A stretch of 64,000 bases of DNA from Streptomyces dioscori (GCF_003024195.1 NZ_KZ679052.1:1-64000), one strand, 5' to 3'. Shown: positions 25,552 through 34,612, numbered from the stretch's first letter. Translations and numbers: made by a program. The notes: generated by a model from the sequence alone, not told the origin.

Positions 25552-26634
25552 TCAGCGCTCGACCTCGCCCTTGATGAACTTCTCGACGTTCGCGTAGGCC
25601 TCGTCGTCGAAGTACTGGACCGGCGGGGACTTCATGAAGTAGCTCGACGCGGAGAGGATCGGACCGCCGATGCCGCGGTCCTTTGCGATCTTCGCGGCGC
25701 GCAGGGCGTCGATGATGACACCCGCGGAGTTCGGGGAGTCCCAGACCTCCAGCTTGTACTCCAGGTTCAGCGGGACGTCACCGAAGGCGCGGCCCTCAAG
25801 GCGGACGTACGCCCACTTGCGGTCGTCGAGCCAGGCCACGTAGTCCGAGGGACCGATGTGGACGTTCTTCGCGCCCATGTCACGGTCGGGGATCTGCGAG
25901 GTGACGGCCTGCGTCTTCGAGATCTTCTTGGACTCCAGGCGGTCGCGCTCCAGCATGTTCTTGAAGTCCATGTTGCCGCCGACGTTGAGCTGCATGGTGC
26001 GCTCAAGACGGACACCGCGGTCCTCGAACAGCTTCGCCATCACGCGGTGCGTGATGGTCGCGCCGACCTGCGACTTGATGTCGTCGCCGACGATCGGGAC
26101 GCCCGCCTCGGTGAACTTGTCCGCCCACTCCTTGGTGCCGGCGATGAAGACCGGCAGAGCGTTGACGAACGCGACCTTGGCGTCGATGGCGCACTGGGCG
26201 TAGAACTTCGCCGCGTCCTCGGAACCGACAGGCAGGTAGCAGATGAGGACGTCCACCTGCTTGTCCTTGAGGACCTGGACGACGTCGACCGGGGCCTCGT
26301 CCGACTCCTCGATGGTCTCGCGGTAGTACTTGCCGAGCCCGTCGTGGGTGTGGCCGCGCTGAACCGTGATGCCCTTGTTCGGGACGTCGCAGATCTTGAT
26401 GGTGTTGTTCTCGCTGGCGCCGATGGCGTCCGAGAGGTCGAGGCCGACCTTCTTCGCGTCGACGTCGAAGGCGGCGACGAACTCGACGTCACCCACGTGG
26501 TATTCGCCGAACTGGACGTGCATCAGGCCCGGCACCTTGGACGCCGGGTCGGCGTCCTTGTAATACTCGACGCCCTGAACCAGCGAGGCGGCGCAGTTGC
26601 CCACGCCGACGATGGCTACGCGAACCGAACCCAT
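25552..26634 (-). CDS. ino1: myo-Inositol-1-phosphate synthase
   Basis: The enzyme turns glucose 6-phosphate into inositol 1-phosphate with NAD+, feeding phosphatidylinositol and mycothiol synthesis. The 360-residue protein begins with the NAD-binding motif VRVAIVGVGNCAASLVQGVE and contains the conserved blocks LPVFIAGTKEWADKF, GDDIKSQVGAT and LNVGGNMDFKNM. The ATG at 26634 is chosen because it starts the Rossmann strand and has AGGGAG upstream; the open frame continues to 26682 into the PadR gene. The PadR regulator lies 44 bases upstream on the same strand, so the two may be co-transcribed. Confidence 0.95.
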   Translation of the reverse strand: MGSVRVAIVGVGNCAASLVQGVEYYKDADPASKVPGLMHVQFGEYHVGDVEFVAAFDVDAKKVGLDLSDAIGASENNTIKICDVPNKGITVQRGHTHDGLGKYYRETIEESDEAPVDVVQVLKDKQVDVLICYLPVGSEDAAKFYAQCAIDAKVAFVNALPVFIAGTKEWADKFTEAGVPIVGDDIKSQVGATITHRVMAKLFEDRGVRLERTMQLNVGGNMDFKNMLERDRLESKKISKTQAVTSQIPDRDMGAKNVHIGPSDYVAWLDDRKWAYVRLEGRAFGDVPLNLEYKLEVWDSPNSAGVIIDALRAAKIAKDRGIGGPILSASSYFMKSPPVQYFDDEAYANVEKFIKGEVER

Positions 26635-26678
26635 TCCGGTTGCTCCCTGTGTGTACTCGGTGAAGCCCTGAGAGGACT

Positions 26679-27362
26679 TCACGTGGCAGTGTCATCGGAC
26701 GGATCCGGCCCGGGGGTGCCCCCGGGCCGGGGCAGGCCGCCCGACTCCCCAGATGTGTTGTCCTGCTGAGCTGAGCCGTCAGGTCCGGGACGCCGATGGT
26801 CCCGTCCCGCCCGCTCGCTCTCGATGAGCTCGTTCAGCCAGCGCACTTCGCGCTCCACGGACTCCATTCCGTGGCGCTGGAGCTCAAGCGTGTAGTCGTC
26901 GAGTCGCTCCCGGGTGCGCGCCAGCGAGGCACGCATCTTCTCCAGGCGCTCTTCGAGACGGCTGCGGCGGCCTTCGAGGACCCGCATCCGTACATCCCGT
27001 GACGTCTGGCCGAAGAAGGCGAAACGAGCGGCGAAATGTTCGTCCTCGTACGCGTCGGGACCCGTCTGCGAGAGGAGGTCCTCGAAGTGTTCCTTACCTT
27101 CCGCCGTCAACCGGTAGACGATCTTGGCGCGGCGTCCCGCGAGGGGCGCCGCGAGGGCGTCCTCGGAGGTGTTCCCCGGCTCCTCGATCAACCAGCCGTT
27201 GGTGACCAGCGTCTTGAGGCAGGGGTAGAGCGTCCCGTAGCTGAACGCACGGAACACACCCAGTGACGTGTTGAGACGTTTGCGCAGCTCATAGCCGTGC
27301 ATCGGTGACTCGCGGAGAAGGCCGAGGACGGCGAACTCAAGGATTCCGGAACGCCGGCTCAT
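26679..27362 (-). CDS. PadR-family transcriptional regulator
   Basis: The 227-residue protein has the PadR winged helix-turn-helix at residues 5-90 (LEFAVLGLLRESPMHGYELR; SYGTLYPCLKTLVTNGWL) and a long helical C-terminal dimerisation part (about 110-190), then a Pro/Gly/Asp-rich tail. PadR proteins are repressors released by ligands or stress. A perfect 9-1-9 palindrome 53 bases upstream is probably its own operator. It lies directly before ino1; whether it controls ino1 is open. Confidence 0.9.
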   Translation of the reverse strand: MSRRSGILEFAVLGLLRESPMHGYELRKRLNTSLGVFRAFSYGTLYPCLKTLVTNGWLIEEPGNTSEDALAAPLAGRRAKIVYRLTAEGKEHFEDLLSQTGPDAYEDEHFAARFAFFGQTSRDVRMRVLEGRRSRLEERLEKMRASLARTRERLDDYTLELQRHGMESVEREVRWLNELIESERAGRDHRRPGPDGSAQQDNTSGESGGLPRPGGTPGPDPSDDTAT

Positions 27363-27414
27363 CGTCGCCTCCTCTCTGCCGCGGCCGTGCCGTGACGGTC
27401 TTTATGCCGAGCTG

Positions 27415-27433
27415 ATGTATCGACTCGATACAT
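27415..27433. promoter_or_regulatory. Palindromic PadR-type operator
   Basis: ATGTATCGA-C-TCGATACAT is a perfect 9-bp inverted repeat with a single central base. It lies 53 bases upstream of the padR start, and the ATGTAT..ATACAT ends resemble known PadR operators. A second half-like sequence (GATAGATCG) follows. Confidence 0.7.
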
Positions 27434-27629
27434 CGACACGATAGATCGGTCCTCTCCCTGCGACAAGAGGGGGCACGGTGAACGGCGTCACATCACCGAT
27501 TAGTAGGAAGCAAGTTGCCTGATTTGGGGTGAACTTCGGTGCTAGGCAGGTTTTGACGGTGCGTAGTCTGTCCGCCATGCAAACCACCGGGAACCGAGTG
27601 ACGCCTGGGGACGTCCTTGTCCTCGGTGC

Positions 27630-27665
27630 AGTACGGATGAATGTAAAAACGACCGCATCCGTACT
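27630..27665. repeat. Inverted repeat upstream of the penicillin-binding protein gene
   Basis: AGTACGGATG (27630-27639) and CATCCGTACT (27656-27665) are perfect 10-bp arms with an AT-rich 16-base spacer, about 72 bases before the gene. It could be a regulator site or a leader hairpin. The remaining part of 27434-27736 holds nothing certain. Confidence 0.55.
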
Positions 27666-27736
27666 TCGGGGGGACCGGAAACCAGCTGCCGTTTCCAGGT
27701 GCGCTCAGGTGCGCCTGCCCGAGGAGTAATCGTTCG

Positions 27737-30412
27737 ATGAGCGAGCACCGTCGCAAATCGCCGCAGCCGCAGGGTGGCGGACGTGCCGCGGCCCGACGCG
27801 GCCAGACCGGCTCGTCCTCCAGCCGCCGTGCGGCACCGCGAGGCGCAACCGAGTCTCCTTCCGATTCATACGACTCGGGGGGTGAGGAACGCCCGTACGG
27901 CAGTCGTGCCGAGGCCCGGAGGGCGTCACAGAGAAACAGCAGCGGCGCCGGTCGACGCAGAGCGGCCGACGGCGCGGCGCAGGGAGGCCGTGGGCGCGGG
28001 CGAGGGTCCGTACCGCCGAAGAAGCGGATCATCGACTACCCGCGCGCGGGCAAGTACGGGGCGGCACGTTGGGTGCCGTCCTGGAAGCTCGTGACGGGAC
28101 TGTTCATCGGCTTCTTCGGCAGCATGATGGCGGTCGCGGGAGTCGCGTACGCGCTGGTGGGCCTGCCGGACGTCGCCAAGACGGCGGAGGCGCAGAACAA
28201 CGTCTACTACTGGGCCGACGGCACGCAGATGGTCGCCACCGGTGGTGAGACGAACCGGCAGATCATCGACTACTCCCGGATTCCCAAGGAGATGCGCTAC
28301 GCCGTCATCTCGGCCGAGAACAAGACGTTCGAGAACGACCGTGGCGTCGACCCCATGGGTATCGGCCGGGCGCTGTTCAACATGGCCAAGGGCGGTCAGA
28401 CCCAGGGCGGCTCCACGATCACCCAGCAGTACGTGAAGAACGCGATGCTGGAGGACCAGTCGCAGACGATCTCCCGTAAGTTCAAGGAGCTCTTCGTCTC
28501 CATCAAGGTCGGCGCCAATGTCGACAAAGAAGACATCATGGCCGGCTATCTGAACTCGGCCTACTACGGCCGCGGCGCCTACGGGATCCAGGCCGCCGCG
28601 CGTACGTACTTCGACAAGGACGCCGAGGACCTCAACCCGAGCCAGTGCGCCTTCCTGGCGTCGGTGCTCAAGGGCGCCACGTACTACGACCCGGCGGGCG
28701 CGGAGTCGATCGACCCGTCCGCCACCCCCGCGGCCAACCGCGAGCGGGCCGAGACCCGCTGGCGCTGGATCCTCGGCGAGATGGTCAAGGACGGGCACCT
28801 GGAGGAGTCGGTACGGAACAAGTACCCCGACTTCCCCACGCTGCAGAGCCCGCGGTCCAACGCCCAGCTGGGCGGTCAGGTCGGTTACCTGGTCGACCTC
28901 GCCAAGGCGTACATCGTCAACAACAGCGAGAAGACCGGGATCACCGAGAAGCAGCTGCGTGACGGCGGCTACGAGATCCACACGACCTTCGACAAGAAGA
29001 AGGTCACTCAGCTCGAAGCCGCGGTGAAGAAGGTCCGCAAGGAGAACATCAAGGAGAAGGAACGGCCGAAGACGGACAAGCACGTCCAGTTCGGCGGGGC
29101 TTCCGTGGACCCGGAGACGGGCGCCATCAAGGCGATCTACGGCGGTGTGGACGCGACCGAGCACTTCACCAACAACGCCGACCAGACGGGCGCCCAGGTC
29201 GGTTCGACCTTCAAGCCGTTCGTCCTCGCGGCGGCCATGAAGTGGGGCGTGCGGGATCCCGACCTGGAGCCGACCCAGGCCCAGGACGAGCGCATCCAGG
29301 TCTCCCCCAAGAGCCTCTACAGCGGCAAGAACAAGCTGAAGATCGAGGACTACGACGGGACGGTCTGGAAGGACAAGGACGAGAAGGAATGGCTGCAGCG
29401 GAACGACGGCGACGAGTCGTACAACCCGCCCACCTTCCAGATCGACCTGCGTGAGGCGATGAGGGTCTCCTCGAACTCCGCCTACGTCCAGCTGGGCATG
29501 AACGTCGGCCTGGACAAGGTGCGGGAGTCCGCCGTGGACGCCGGCATCAAGGAAGGCAGCCTGGCCAGCGCCAACTTCCCGTCCTTCTCCATCGGTACCT
29601 CCGACCCGAGCGCGATCCGCATGGCCGGCGCGTACGCCACCTTCGCGGCGAGCGGCAAGCAGAACGAGCCGTACTCGGTCGACGAGATCACCGACAAGGA
29701 CGGAACGGTCTTCACGCACGAGAACTCGGCCAAGGCGAAGCAGGCCTTCACGGAGCAGGTCGCCGATAACGTCACCGACGTCCTCAAGACCGTCGTCGAC
29801 GAGGGCACCGGTACCGCGGCGAAGCTGAGCAACCGGCCGGTGGCGGGCAAGACCGGTACGACCGACGGCAACAAGTCCGCCTGGTTCGTCGGCTACACCC
29901 CGCAGCTCTCGACCGCGATCTCCATGTACCGCATGGACGACGACGAGTCGAACAAGAAGCGCGAGTTCCTGGAGATGTACGGAACGGGTGGCCAGGACAA
30001 GATCCACGGCGCCTCGTTCCCGGCCGAGATCTGGCACGACTACATGGAGCAGGCGCTCAAGGGCACGAAGGTCGAGCAGTTCCCGACGCCCGAGCCCATC
30101 GGTGAGGTCGTCAACGACGTCGTGGTTCCGACCCCGACTCCGACGCCCACCGAGACGGAGGAGGAGGAAGAGACCGAGGAGCCGGAGCCCACGCCGACCA
30201 GGAGCGAGCCCTCCCCGAGTCCCACCACGAGTGAGTCCTGTGGCGCCTTCGGCTTCGGCTGCGAGGACGACGGTGGAGCCAGCACCGGCGAGACCGACAC
30301 CGGCGGCACGGACGGCGGCGCGAGTCCCTCGACCTCGGAGTCCGAGGAAGAGGACGGCGGGAACAGCAGAGGCAATGGCAACGGGGGCCTGTTCCAGGGG
30401 TCCTCGGGCTAG
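27737..30412 (+). CDS. ponA: Class A penicillin-binding protein (bifunctional transglycosylase/transpeptidase)
   Basis: The enzyme polymerises and cross-links peptidoglycan. The 891-residue protein has a basic disordered N terminus (1-115), one membrane helix (VTGLFIGFFGSMMAVAGVAY, about 120-140), a GT51 domain with the catalytic Glu in ENKTFENDRGVD and the motif QGGSTITQQYVKN, and a transpeptidase domain with STFK (about 491-494), SSNS (about 579) and KTGTTDG (about 704). The C-terminal 120 residues are acidic and Thr/Ser/Gly-rich. The ATG follows GAGGAG. The strain may have other class A PBPs; the symbol is generic. Confidence 0.93.
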   Translation: MSEHRRKSPQPQGGGRAAARRGQTGSSSSRRAAPRGATESPSDSYDSGGEERPYGSRAEARRASQRNSSGAGRRRAADGAAQGGRGRGRGSVPPKKRIIDYPRAGKYGAARWVPSWKLVTGLFIGFFGSMMAVAGVAYALVGLPDVAKTAEAQNNVYYWADGTQMVATGGETNRQIIDYSRIPKEMRYAVISAENKTFENDRGVDPMGIGRALFNMAKGGQTQGGSTITQQYVKNAMLEDQSQTISRKFKELFVSIKVGANVDKEDIMAGYLNSAYYGRGAYGIQAAARTYFDKDAEDLNPSQCAFLASVLKGATYYDPAGAESIDPSATPAANRERAETRWRWILGEMVKDGHLEESVRNKYPDFPTLQSPRSNAQLGGQVGYLVDLAKAYIVNNSEKTGITEKQLRDGGYEIHTTFDKKKVTQLEAAVKKVRKENIKEKERPKTDKHVQFGGASVDPETGAIKAIYGGVDATEHFTNNADQTGAQVGSTFKPFVLAAAMKWGVRDPDLEPTQAQDERIQVSPKSLYSGKNKLKIEDYDGTVWKDKDEKEWLQRNDGDESYNPPTFQIDLREAMRVSSNSAYVQLGMNVGLDKVRESAVDAGIKEGSLASANFPSFSIGTSDPSAIRMAGAYATFAASGKQNEPYSVDEITDKDGTVFTHENSAKAKQAFTEQVADNVTDVLKTVVDEGTGTAAKLSNRPVAGKTGTTDGNKSAWFVGYTPQLSTAISMYRMDDDESNKKREFLEMYGTGGQDKIHGASFPAEIWHDYMEQALKGTKVEQFPTPEPIGEVVNDVVVPTPTPTPTETEEEEETEEPEPTPTRSEPSPSPTTSESCGAFGFGCEDDGGASTGETDTGGTDGGASPSTSESEEEDGGNSRGNGNGGLFQGSSG

Positions 30413-30437
30413 CGGGTAGAAGTTCCCTCGACGCGAC

Positions 30438-30466
30438 GTGGTCGCCGGCTCCGGTCGGCGGCCACT
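30438..30466 (+). terminator. Probable terminator after the PBP gene
   Basis: GTGGTCGCCGG pairs with the later GGTCGGCGGCCAC with small mismatches, 25 bases after the stop codon. Confidence 0.5.
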
Positions 30467-30532
30467 CGCGTTTTACCGGCCACTCGTGCGTTGCCGACCA
30501 CTCGTGCTGTGTTGACCACGCGCGTTCTACGA
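30461..30532. repeat. Four tandem 18-bp repeats
   Basis: Imperfect units with period 18 start at 30461, 30479, 30497 and 30515; each opens with (G/A)CCAC(T/G)CG(T/C)G. They fill the gap between the PBP gene and the next gene. No known function. Confidence 0.65.
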
Positions 30533-30617
30533 GGTCAGGCGCCCCGGCGGGCGCCTGCCGGGCCCGAACCCGCCCGCCCTCGGCGTATTCCCAGACACGT
30601 ACGGCAGGATGTGCGGC

Positions 30618-32129
30618 ATGCCCAGTGCAGAAACGACGCGCGCGAGCGTGCACGAGCCAGATCTGGTGCCGCCGACCAAGGAGGACCCGGTCGCGGCGAC
30701 CGGCAGTGAACTGTTCGGCGGTCCCCTCGGGCGGCGCGCGCTGACGGGGACGTCCTGGTGGACTCCCGTACGGGTCGTCGCACTCGTCGCGATCGGCATG
30801 TTCGCCCTCGGCATGGTGCAGAAACTGCCCTGCTACGACGGTGCCTGGTTCTTCGGGGCCAGTTCCCAGTACACGCACGCCTGCTATTCGGACATTCCGC
30901 ACCTCTACCAGGGGCGTGGCTTCGCCGACGGGCTCGTGCCGTACTTCGACAAGCTCGAAGGCGACATGGAGTACCTCGAATACCCGGTCCTGACCGGCGT
31001 GTTCATGGAGGTCGCCTCCTGGCTCACGCCGGGCAGCGGAAGCATCCAGGACCAGGAGCAGGTCTACTGGATGGTCAACGCGGGGATGCTGATGGCCTGC
31101 ACGGCCGTCATCGCCGTCTGCGTGACCCGCACCCACCGGCGGCGGCCCTGGGACGGCCTGCTGGTCGCTCTGGCGCCCGCCTTCGCGCTGACCGCCACCA
31201 TCAACTGGGACCTCCTGGCTGTCGCTCTGACGGCCGCGGCGATGCTGATGTGGTCCCGGAGCCGTCCGCTCGCCTTCGGGGTCCTCCTGGGGCTCGCCAC
31301 GGCCGCCAAGCTCTATCCCGTGCTGCTGCTGGGGCCGCTGCTCGTGCTGTGCTGGCGGGCGGGCAGATGGCGTGCGTTCGGCACCGGCCTGCTCGGCGCC
31401 GCGGGTGCCTGGCTGGCCGTGAACCTTCCGGTCATGCTCCTGGCGCCCGAGGGCTGGTCGAAGTTCTACACGTTCAGCCAGGAACGCGGAGTCGACTTCG
31501 GCTCCTTCTGGCTGATCCTCTCCCAGCGCAGCGACACGGCGCTCGACACCGACACCGTCAACACGTGGGCTTCTGTACTGATGCTGCTGTCCTGCGCGGG
31601 CGTCGCGGCGCTCACGCTGGGCGCTCCGCGCCGGCCCCGCTTCGCCCAGCTGGCGTTCCTGATCGTCGCGGCCTTCATCCTCACCAACAAGGTCTATTCG
31701 CCGCAGTACGTACTGTGGCTGGTTCCCCTCGCCGTGCTGGCCCGCCCGAAGTGGCGGGACTTCCTGATCTGGCAGGCGTGCGAGGTCGCGTACTTCCTCG
31801 GGATCTGGATGTACCTCGCCTACACGACCAGCGGCGACGCCCACAAGGGACTGCCCCAGGAGGGCTACCAGCTGGCCATCGCCGTCCACCTCCTCGGCAC
31901 GCTCTACCTGTGCGCCGTGATCGTGCGCGACATCCTCATGCCCGAGCGGGACGTGGTGCGCCGCTCCGGGGACGACGATCCGTCGGGCGGTGTGCTGGAC
32001 GGCGCCCAGGACGTCTTCGTCCTGGGCCCCGCGGCCCATCCGCCCCGGCACGCGGCCCACTTCGACGGCCCGTACGTGGAATGGGGCGCAGGCGAGGGCA
32101 AGGGCGGGAGAGATCCGGGTTCGCTCTGA
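30618..32129 (+). CDS. Glycosyltransferase family 87-like polytopic membrane protein
   Basis: The 503-residue protein has about 10-12 hydrophobic helices and the layout of GT87/PimE-like polyprenyl-phosphate-dependent mannosyltransferases: an extracytoplasmic first loop with acidic residues (FFGASSQYTHACYSDI; GDMEYLEYPVLTGVFMEVAS) and the C-terminal conserved NKVYSPQYVLWLVPL. The donor and acceptor are unknown. ATG at 30618 is preferred (AGGA eight bases upstream); another ATG lies at 30609. The cytosolic tail (about 445-503) is Gly/Asp/His-rich. A perfect terminator palindrome follows. Confidence 0.78.
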   Translation: MPSAETTRASVHEPDLVPPTKEDPVAATGSELFGGPLGRRALTGTSWWTPVRVVALVAIGMFALGMVQKLPCYDGAWFFGASSQYTHACYSDIPHLYQGRGFADGLVPYFDKLEGDMEYLEYPVLTGVFMEVASWLTPGSGSIQDQEQVYWMVNAGMLMACTAVIAVCVTRTHRRRPWDGLLVALAPAFALTATINWDLLAVALTAAAMLMWSRSRPLAFGVLLGLATAAKLYPVLLLGPLLVLCWRAGRWRAFGTGLLGAAGAWLAVNLPVMLLAPEGWSKFYTFSQERGVDFGSFWLILSQRSDTALDTDTVNTWASVLMLLSCAGVAALTLGAPRRPRFAQLAFLIVAAFILTNKVYSPQYVLWLVPLAVLARPKWRDFLIWQACEVAYFLGIWMYLAYTTSGDAHKGLPQEGYQLAIAVHLLGTLYLCAVIVRDILMPERDVVRRSGDDDPSGGVLDGAQDVFVLGPAAHPPRHAAHFDGPYVEWGAGEGKGGRDPGSL

Positions 32130-32153
32130 GCGAACAGGAGCGGGGCAGACACA

Positions 32154-32190
32154 CGAAAGGCCGTACACGGAGTCCGTGTACGGCCTTTCG
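32154..32190. terminator. Bidirectional terminator, 37-bp perfect palindrome
   Basis: Arms 32154-32171 and 32173-32190 are perfectly complementary around one base. Each end carries AAAG/CTTT, so the hairpin can stop transcripts from both convergent genes. Confidence 0.92.
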
Positions 32191-32224
32191 CCCGTGTGGG
32201 GGCGCGGCGCGGGGCGCCCCGCGG

Positions 32225-33256
32225 TCAGCGCTCCACGACGCGGTCGAACTGCGTGGTGGTGTGCCGAAGATGGGCCACCAGTTCCTCGCCGACCTTCGGC
32301 TCGGGAGCGTCCGAGGGCACGAAGAGGATCGAGACCTGCATGTGCGGGGGCTCCGCGAACCAGCGCTGCTTGCCGCCCCAGACGAACGGAGAGAGGTTCC
32401 GGTTGACCGTGGCGAGGCCGGCCCGGGCGACGCCCTTGGCGCGCGGCATGACGCCGTGCAGGGCCTTGGGGGCCTCCAGACCCACCCCGTGCGACGTACC
32501 GCCCGCCACGACGACCAGCCAGCCGTCCGAGGCGACCTTCTGCTGCCGGTAGCCGAAACGGTCGCCCTTGGCGACGGCCGAGACGTCCAGGACGGCTCCG
32601 CGGTACTCGGTCGCGTCGTGGTCCCCCAGCCACAGCCGCGTGCCGATACGGGCCCGGAAGCGGGTCTGCGGGAACTGCTGCTGCAGCCGGGCCAGCTCGT
32701 CGGCCTTGAGATGGCTGACGAACATCGTGTGCAGCGGCAGCCGCGCCGCGCGCAGCCGGTCCATCCAGCCGATGACCTCCTCGACGGCGTCCGAGCCGTC
32801 GGTACGGTCCAGGGGCAGGTGGATGGCGAAGCCCTCCAGGCGCACGTTCTCTATGGCGGCGTGCAGCTGCGGCAGATCCCGCTCGCTCACCCCGTGCCGC
32901 TTCATGGAGGACATGACCTCGATGACGACACGGGCGCCCACGAGGCCGTAGACGCCGTCGACGGACGAGACGGACCGGATGACACGGTCGGGAAGCGGTA
33001 CGGGCTCCTCGCCCCGCCTGAACGGCGTCAGCACCAGAAGGTCGCCGCCGAACCAGTCCTTGATCCGCGCCGCCTCGTAGGTCGTGCCGACGGCCAGGAC
33101 GTCCGAGCCCAGGCGGGTGGCCTCGTCGGCGAGCCGCTCATGGCCGAAGCCGTAGCCGTTGCCCTTGCAGACGGGGACGAGTCCCGGGAACTGCTCGGAC
33201 ACGTGCTTGTGGTGCGCCCGCCAGCGTGCGGTGTCGACGTAGAGCGTGAGCGCCAT
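32225..33256 (-). CDS. Alanine-racemase-like PLP-fold protein
   Basis: The 343-residue protein matches the fold-type III alanine racemase layout. The N-terminal strand VPVCKGNGYGFGHERLADEA holds the likely PLP lysine (Lys31) in the place of the VKADGYGHG motif of Alr. The C-terminal domain has GDRFGYRQQKV, whose Tyr may match the second catalytic residue of Alr, and GGTSHGVGLEAPKAL. The usual CRPGMxxYG motif is not recognisable, so true alanine racemase activity is uncertain. It lies next to femX on the same strand, which suggests a cell-wall amino-acid role. ATG start. Confidence 0.75.
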   Translation of the reverse strand: MALTLYVDTARWRAHHKHVSEQFPGLVPVCKGNGYGFGHERLADEATRLGSDVLAVGTTYEAARIKDWFGGDLLVLTPFRRGEEPVPLPDRVIRSVSSVDGVYGLVGARVVIEVMSSMKRHGVSERDLPQLHAAIENVRLEGFAIHLPLDRTDGSDAVEEVIGWMDRLRAARLPLHTMFVSHLKADELARLQQQFPQTRFRARIGTRLWLGDHDATEYRGAVLDVSAVAKGDRFGYRQQKVASDGWLVVVAGGTSHGVGLEAPKALHGVMPRAKGVARAGLATVNRNLSPFVWGGKQRWFAEPPHMQVSILFVPSDAPEPKVGEELVAHLRHTTTQFDRVVER

Positions 33257-33331
33257 GGCCGGACCTGGAACCTTTCTCGTGGCAGCGGTGTAGCAGCGTA
33301 TGTCGGTGGTACGAAGACGAATTCTGGTGCG

Positions 33332-34453
33332 TCAGCGGCGCGACATGTAGATGTCGAGCGCCTTGTGGAGCAGTTTGTTGAGCGGGAAGTCCCACTCCCC
33401 GATGTATTCGGCGGCCTGTCCGCCAGTACCCACCTTGAACTGGATGAGGCCGAAAAGGTGATCGGTCTCGTCCAGCGAGTCGGAGATGCCGCGCAGGTCG
33501 TAGACGGTCGCGCCGAGCGCGTAGGAGTCGCGGAGCATCCGCCACTGCATGGCGTTCGAGGGCCGGAACTCCCGCCCGATGTTGTCGGAGGCGCCGTAGG
33601 AGTACCAGACGTGCCCGCCGACGACCAGCATCGTCGCGGCGGACAGGTTCACACCCTCGTGCCGCGCGAAGTACAGCCGCATGCGGTTGGGGTCCTCGGT
33701 GTTGAGGGCCGTCCACATCCGCTGGAAGTACGCGAGCGGCCGGGGCCGGAAGTGATCGCGCAGCGCCGTGATCTCGTAGAGGCGCTGCCACTCCTCCAGG
33801 TCCTGGTAGCCGCCCTGGACGACCTCGACGCCGGCCTTCTCAGCCTTCTTGATGTTGCGCCGCCAGAGCTGGTTGAAGCCCTTGTGGACGTCCTCAAGCG
33901 ACCGGTTGGCCAGCGGCACCTGGTAGACGTAGCGGGGCTGTACGTCGCCGAAGCCCGCCCCGCCGTCCTCGCCCTGCTGCCAGCCCATGCGCCGGAGCTT
34001 GTCGGCGACCTCGAAGGCGCGCGGTTCGATGAAGTCGGCCTCGATGTCGCGCAGGCGCTTCACGTCCGGGTCCTGGATGCCCCTCTTGATCGAGGTGGCC
34101 TCCCAGCGCCGGATGATCACCGGCGGGCCCATCTTCACGGAGAAGGCACCCTGCTGCTTGAGGTGCGCGAGCATCGGATCCAGCCACTCGGTCAGATTCG
34201 GCGCGAACCAGTTGATGACCGGGCCCTCGGGCAGATAGGCGAGATACCGCTTGATCTTGGGCAGCTGGCGGTACAGCACCAGGCCCGCACCGACGATCTC
34301 GCCGGACCTGTCGTCGAACCATCCGAGGCTCTCGGAGCGCCACTCCGCCTTGACATCTGCCCAGGCGGGGACCTGCATGTGGCTGGCCGCGGGCAGGCTC
34401 TGGATGTACGCCAGATGCTGCTCGCGGCTGATGGTCCTCAGGGTCAGGCTCAT
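33332..34453 (-). CDS. femX: Peptidoglycan bridge aminoacyltransferase FemX
   Basis: The 373-residue protein belongs to the FemABX family, which transfers an amino acid from aminoacyl-tRNA to lipid II. In Streptomyces the product is the single glycine attached to LL-diaminopimelate. Two GNAT-like subdomains are visible, with conserved blocks MQVPAWADVKAEW, LAYLPEGPVINW, YQVPLANRSLEDVHKGFNQL and WYSYGASDNIGREFRPSNAM. The helical arm characteristic of seryl-tRNA-synthetase-like insertions of FemA is absent. The ATG has GAGGAG upstream. Gene neighbours are the Alr-like gene downstream and a small membrane protein gene upstream. Confidence 0.9.
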   Translation of the reverse strand: MSLTLRTISREQHLAYIQSLPAASHMQVPAWADVKAEWRSESLGWFDDRSGEIVGAGLVLYRQLPKIKRYLAYLPEGPVINWFAPNLTEWLDPMLAHLKQQGAFSVKMGPPVIIRRWEATSIKRGIQDPDVKRLRDIEADFIEPRAFEVADKLRRMGWQQGEDGGAGFGDVQPRYVYQVPLANRSLEDVHKGFNQLWRRNIKKAEKAGVEVVQGGYQDLEEWQRLYEITALRDHFRPRPLAYFQRMWTALNTEDPNRMRLYFARHEGVNLSAATMLVVGGHVWYSYGASDNIGREFRPSNAMQWRMLRDSYALGATVYDLRGISDSLDETDHLFGLIQFKVGTGGQAAEYIGEWDFPLNKLLHKALDIYMSRR

Positions 34454-34559
34454 TGTGGGGCGCTCCTCGGCTGGTGTGTCCCCATGGGTACAGGGGCTCC
34501 GGCTCTCGCGCCGAAGCCTACTGCGCCCTGCGAGCGCCCCGTCTGGCCGTATGCGTCCC

Positions 34560-34588
34560 GGGCCCCGGCCGGTGCGCGGCCGGGGCCC
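34560..34588 (-). terminator. Terminator after the small membrane protein gene
   Basis: GGGCCCCGGCC (from 34560, allowing one extra G) pairs with GGCCGGGGCCC (34578-34588), 24 bases after the stop on the minus strand. Confidence 0.7.
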
Positions 34589-34612
34589 CTTGAGACGTGA
34601 TGGGGGGCGTCG

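Noticed and set aside
26681..26694. parS-like CTTCACGTGGCAG near the ino1/padR boundary
   Set aside because: Several mismatches and no extended palindrome.
27529..27729. 66-codon frame before the PBP gene
   Set aside because: No ribosome site, no family resemblance, and it contains the inverted repeat of a likely regulatory region.
30758..34600. 1280-codon plus-strand open frame
   Set aside because: It runs through the GT87-like gene in another frame and antisense to two clear genes (Alr-like and FemX), and crosses a terminator palindrome.
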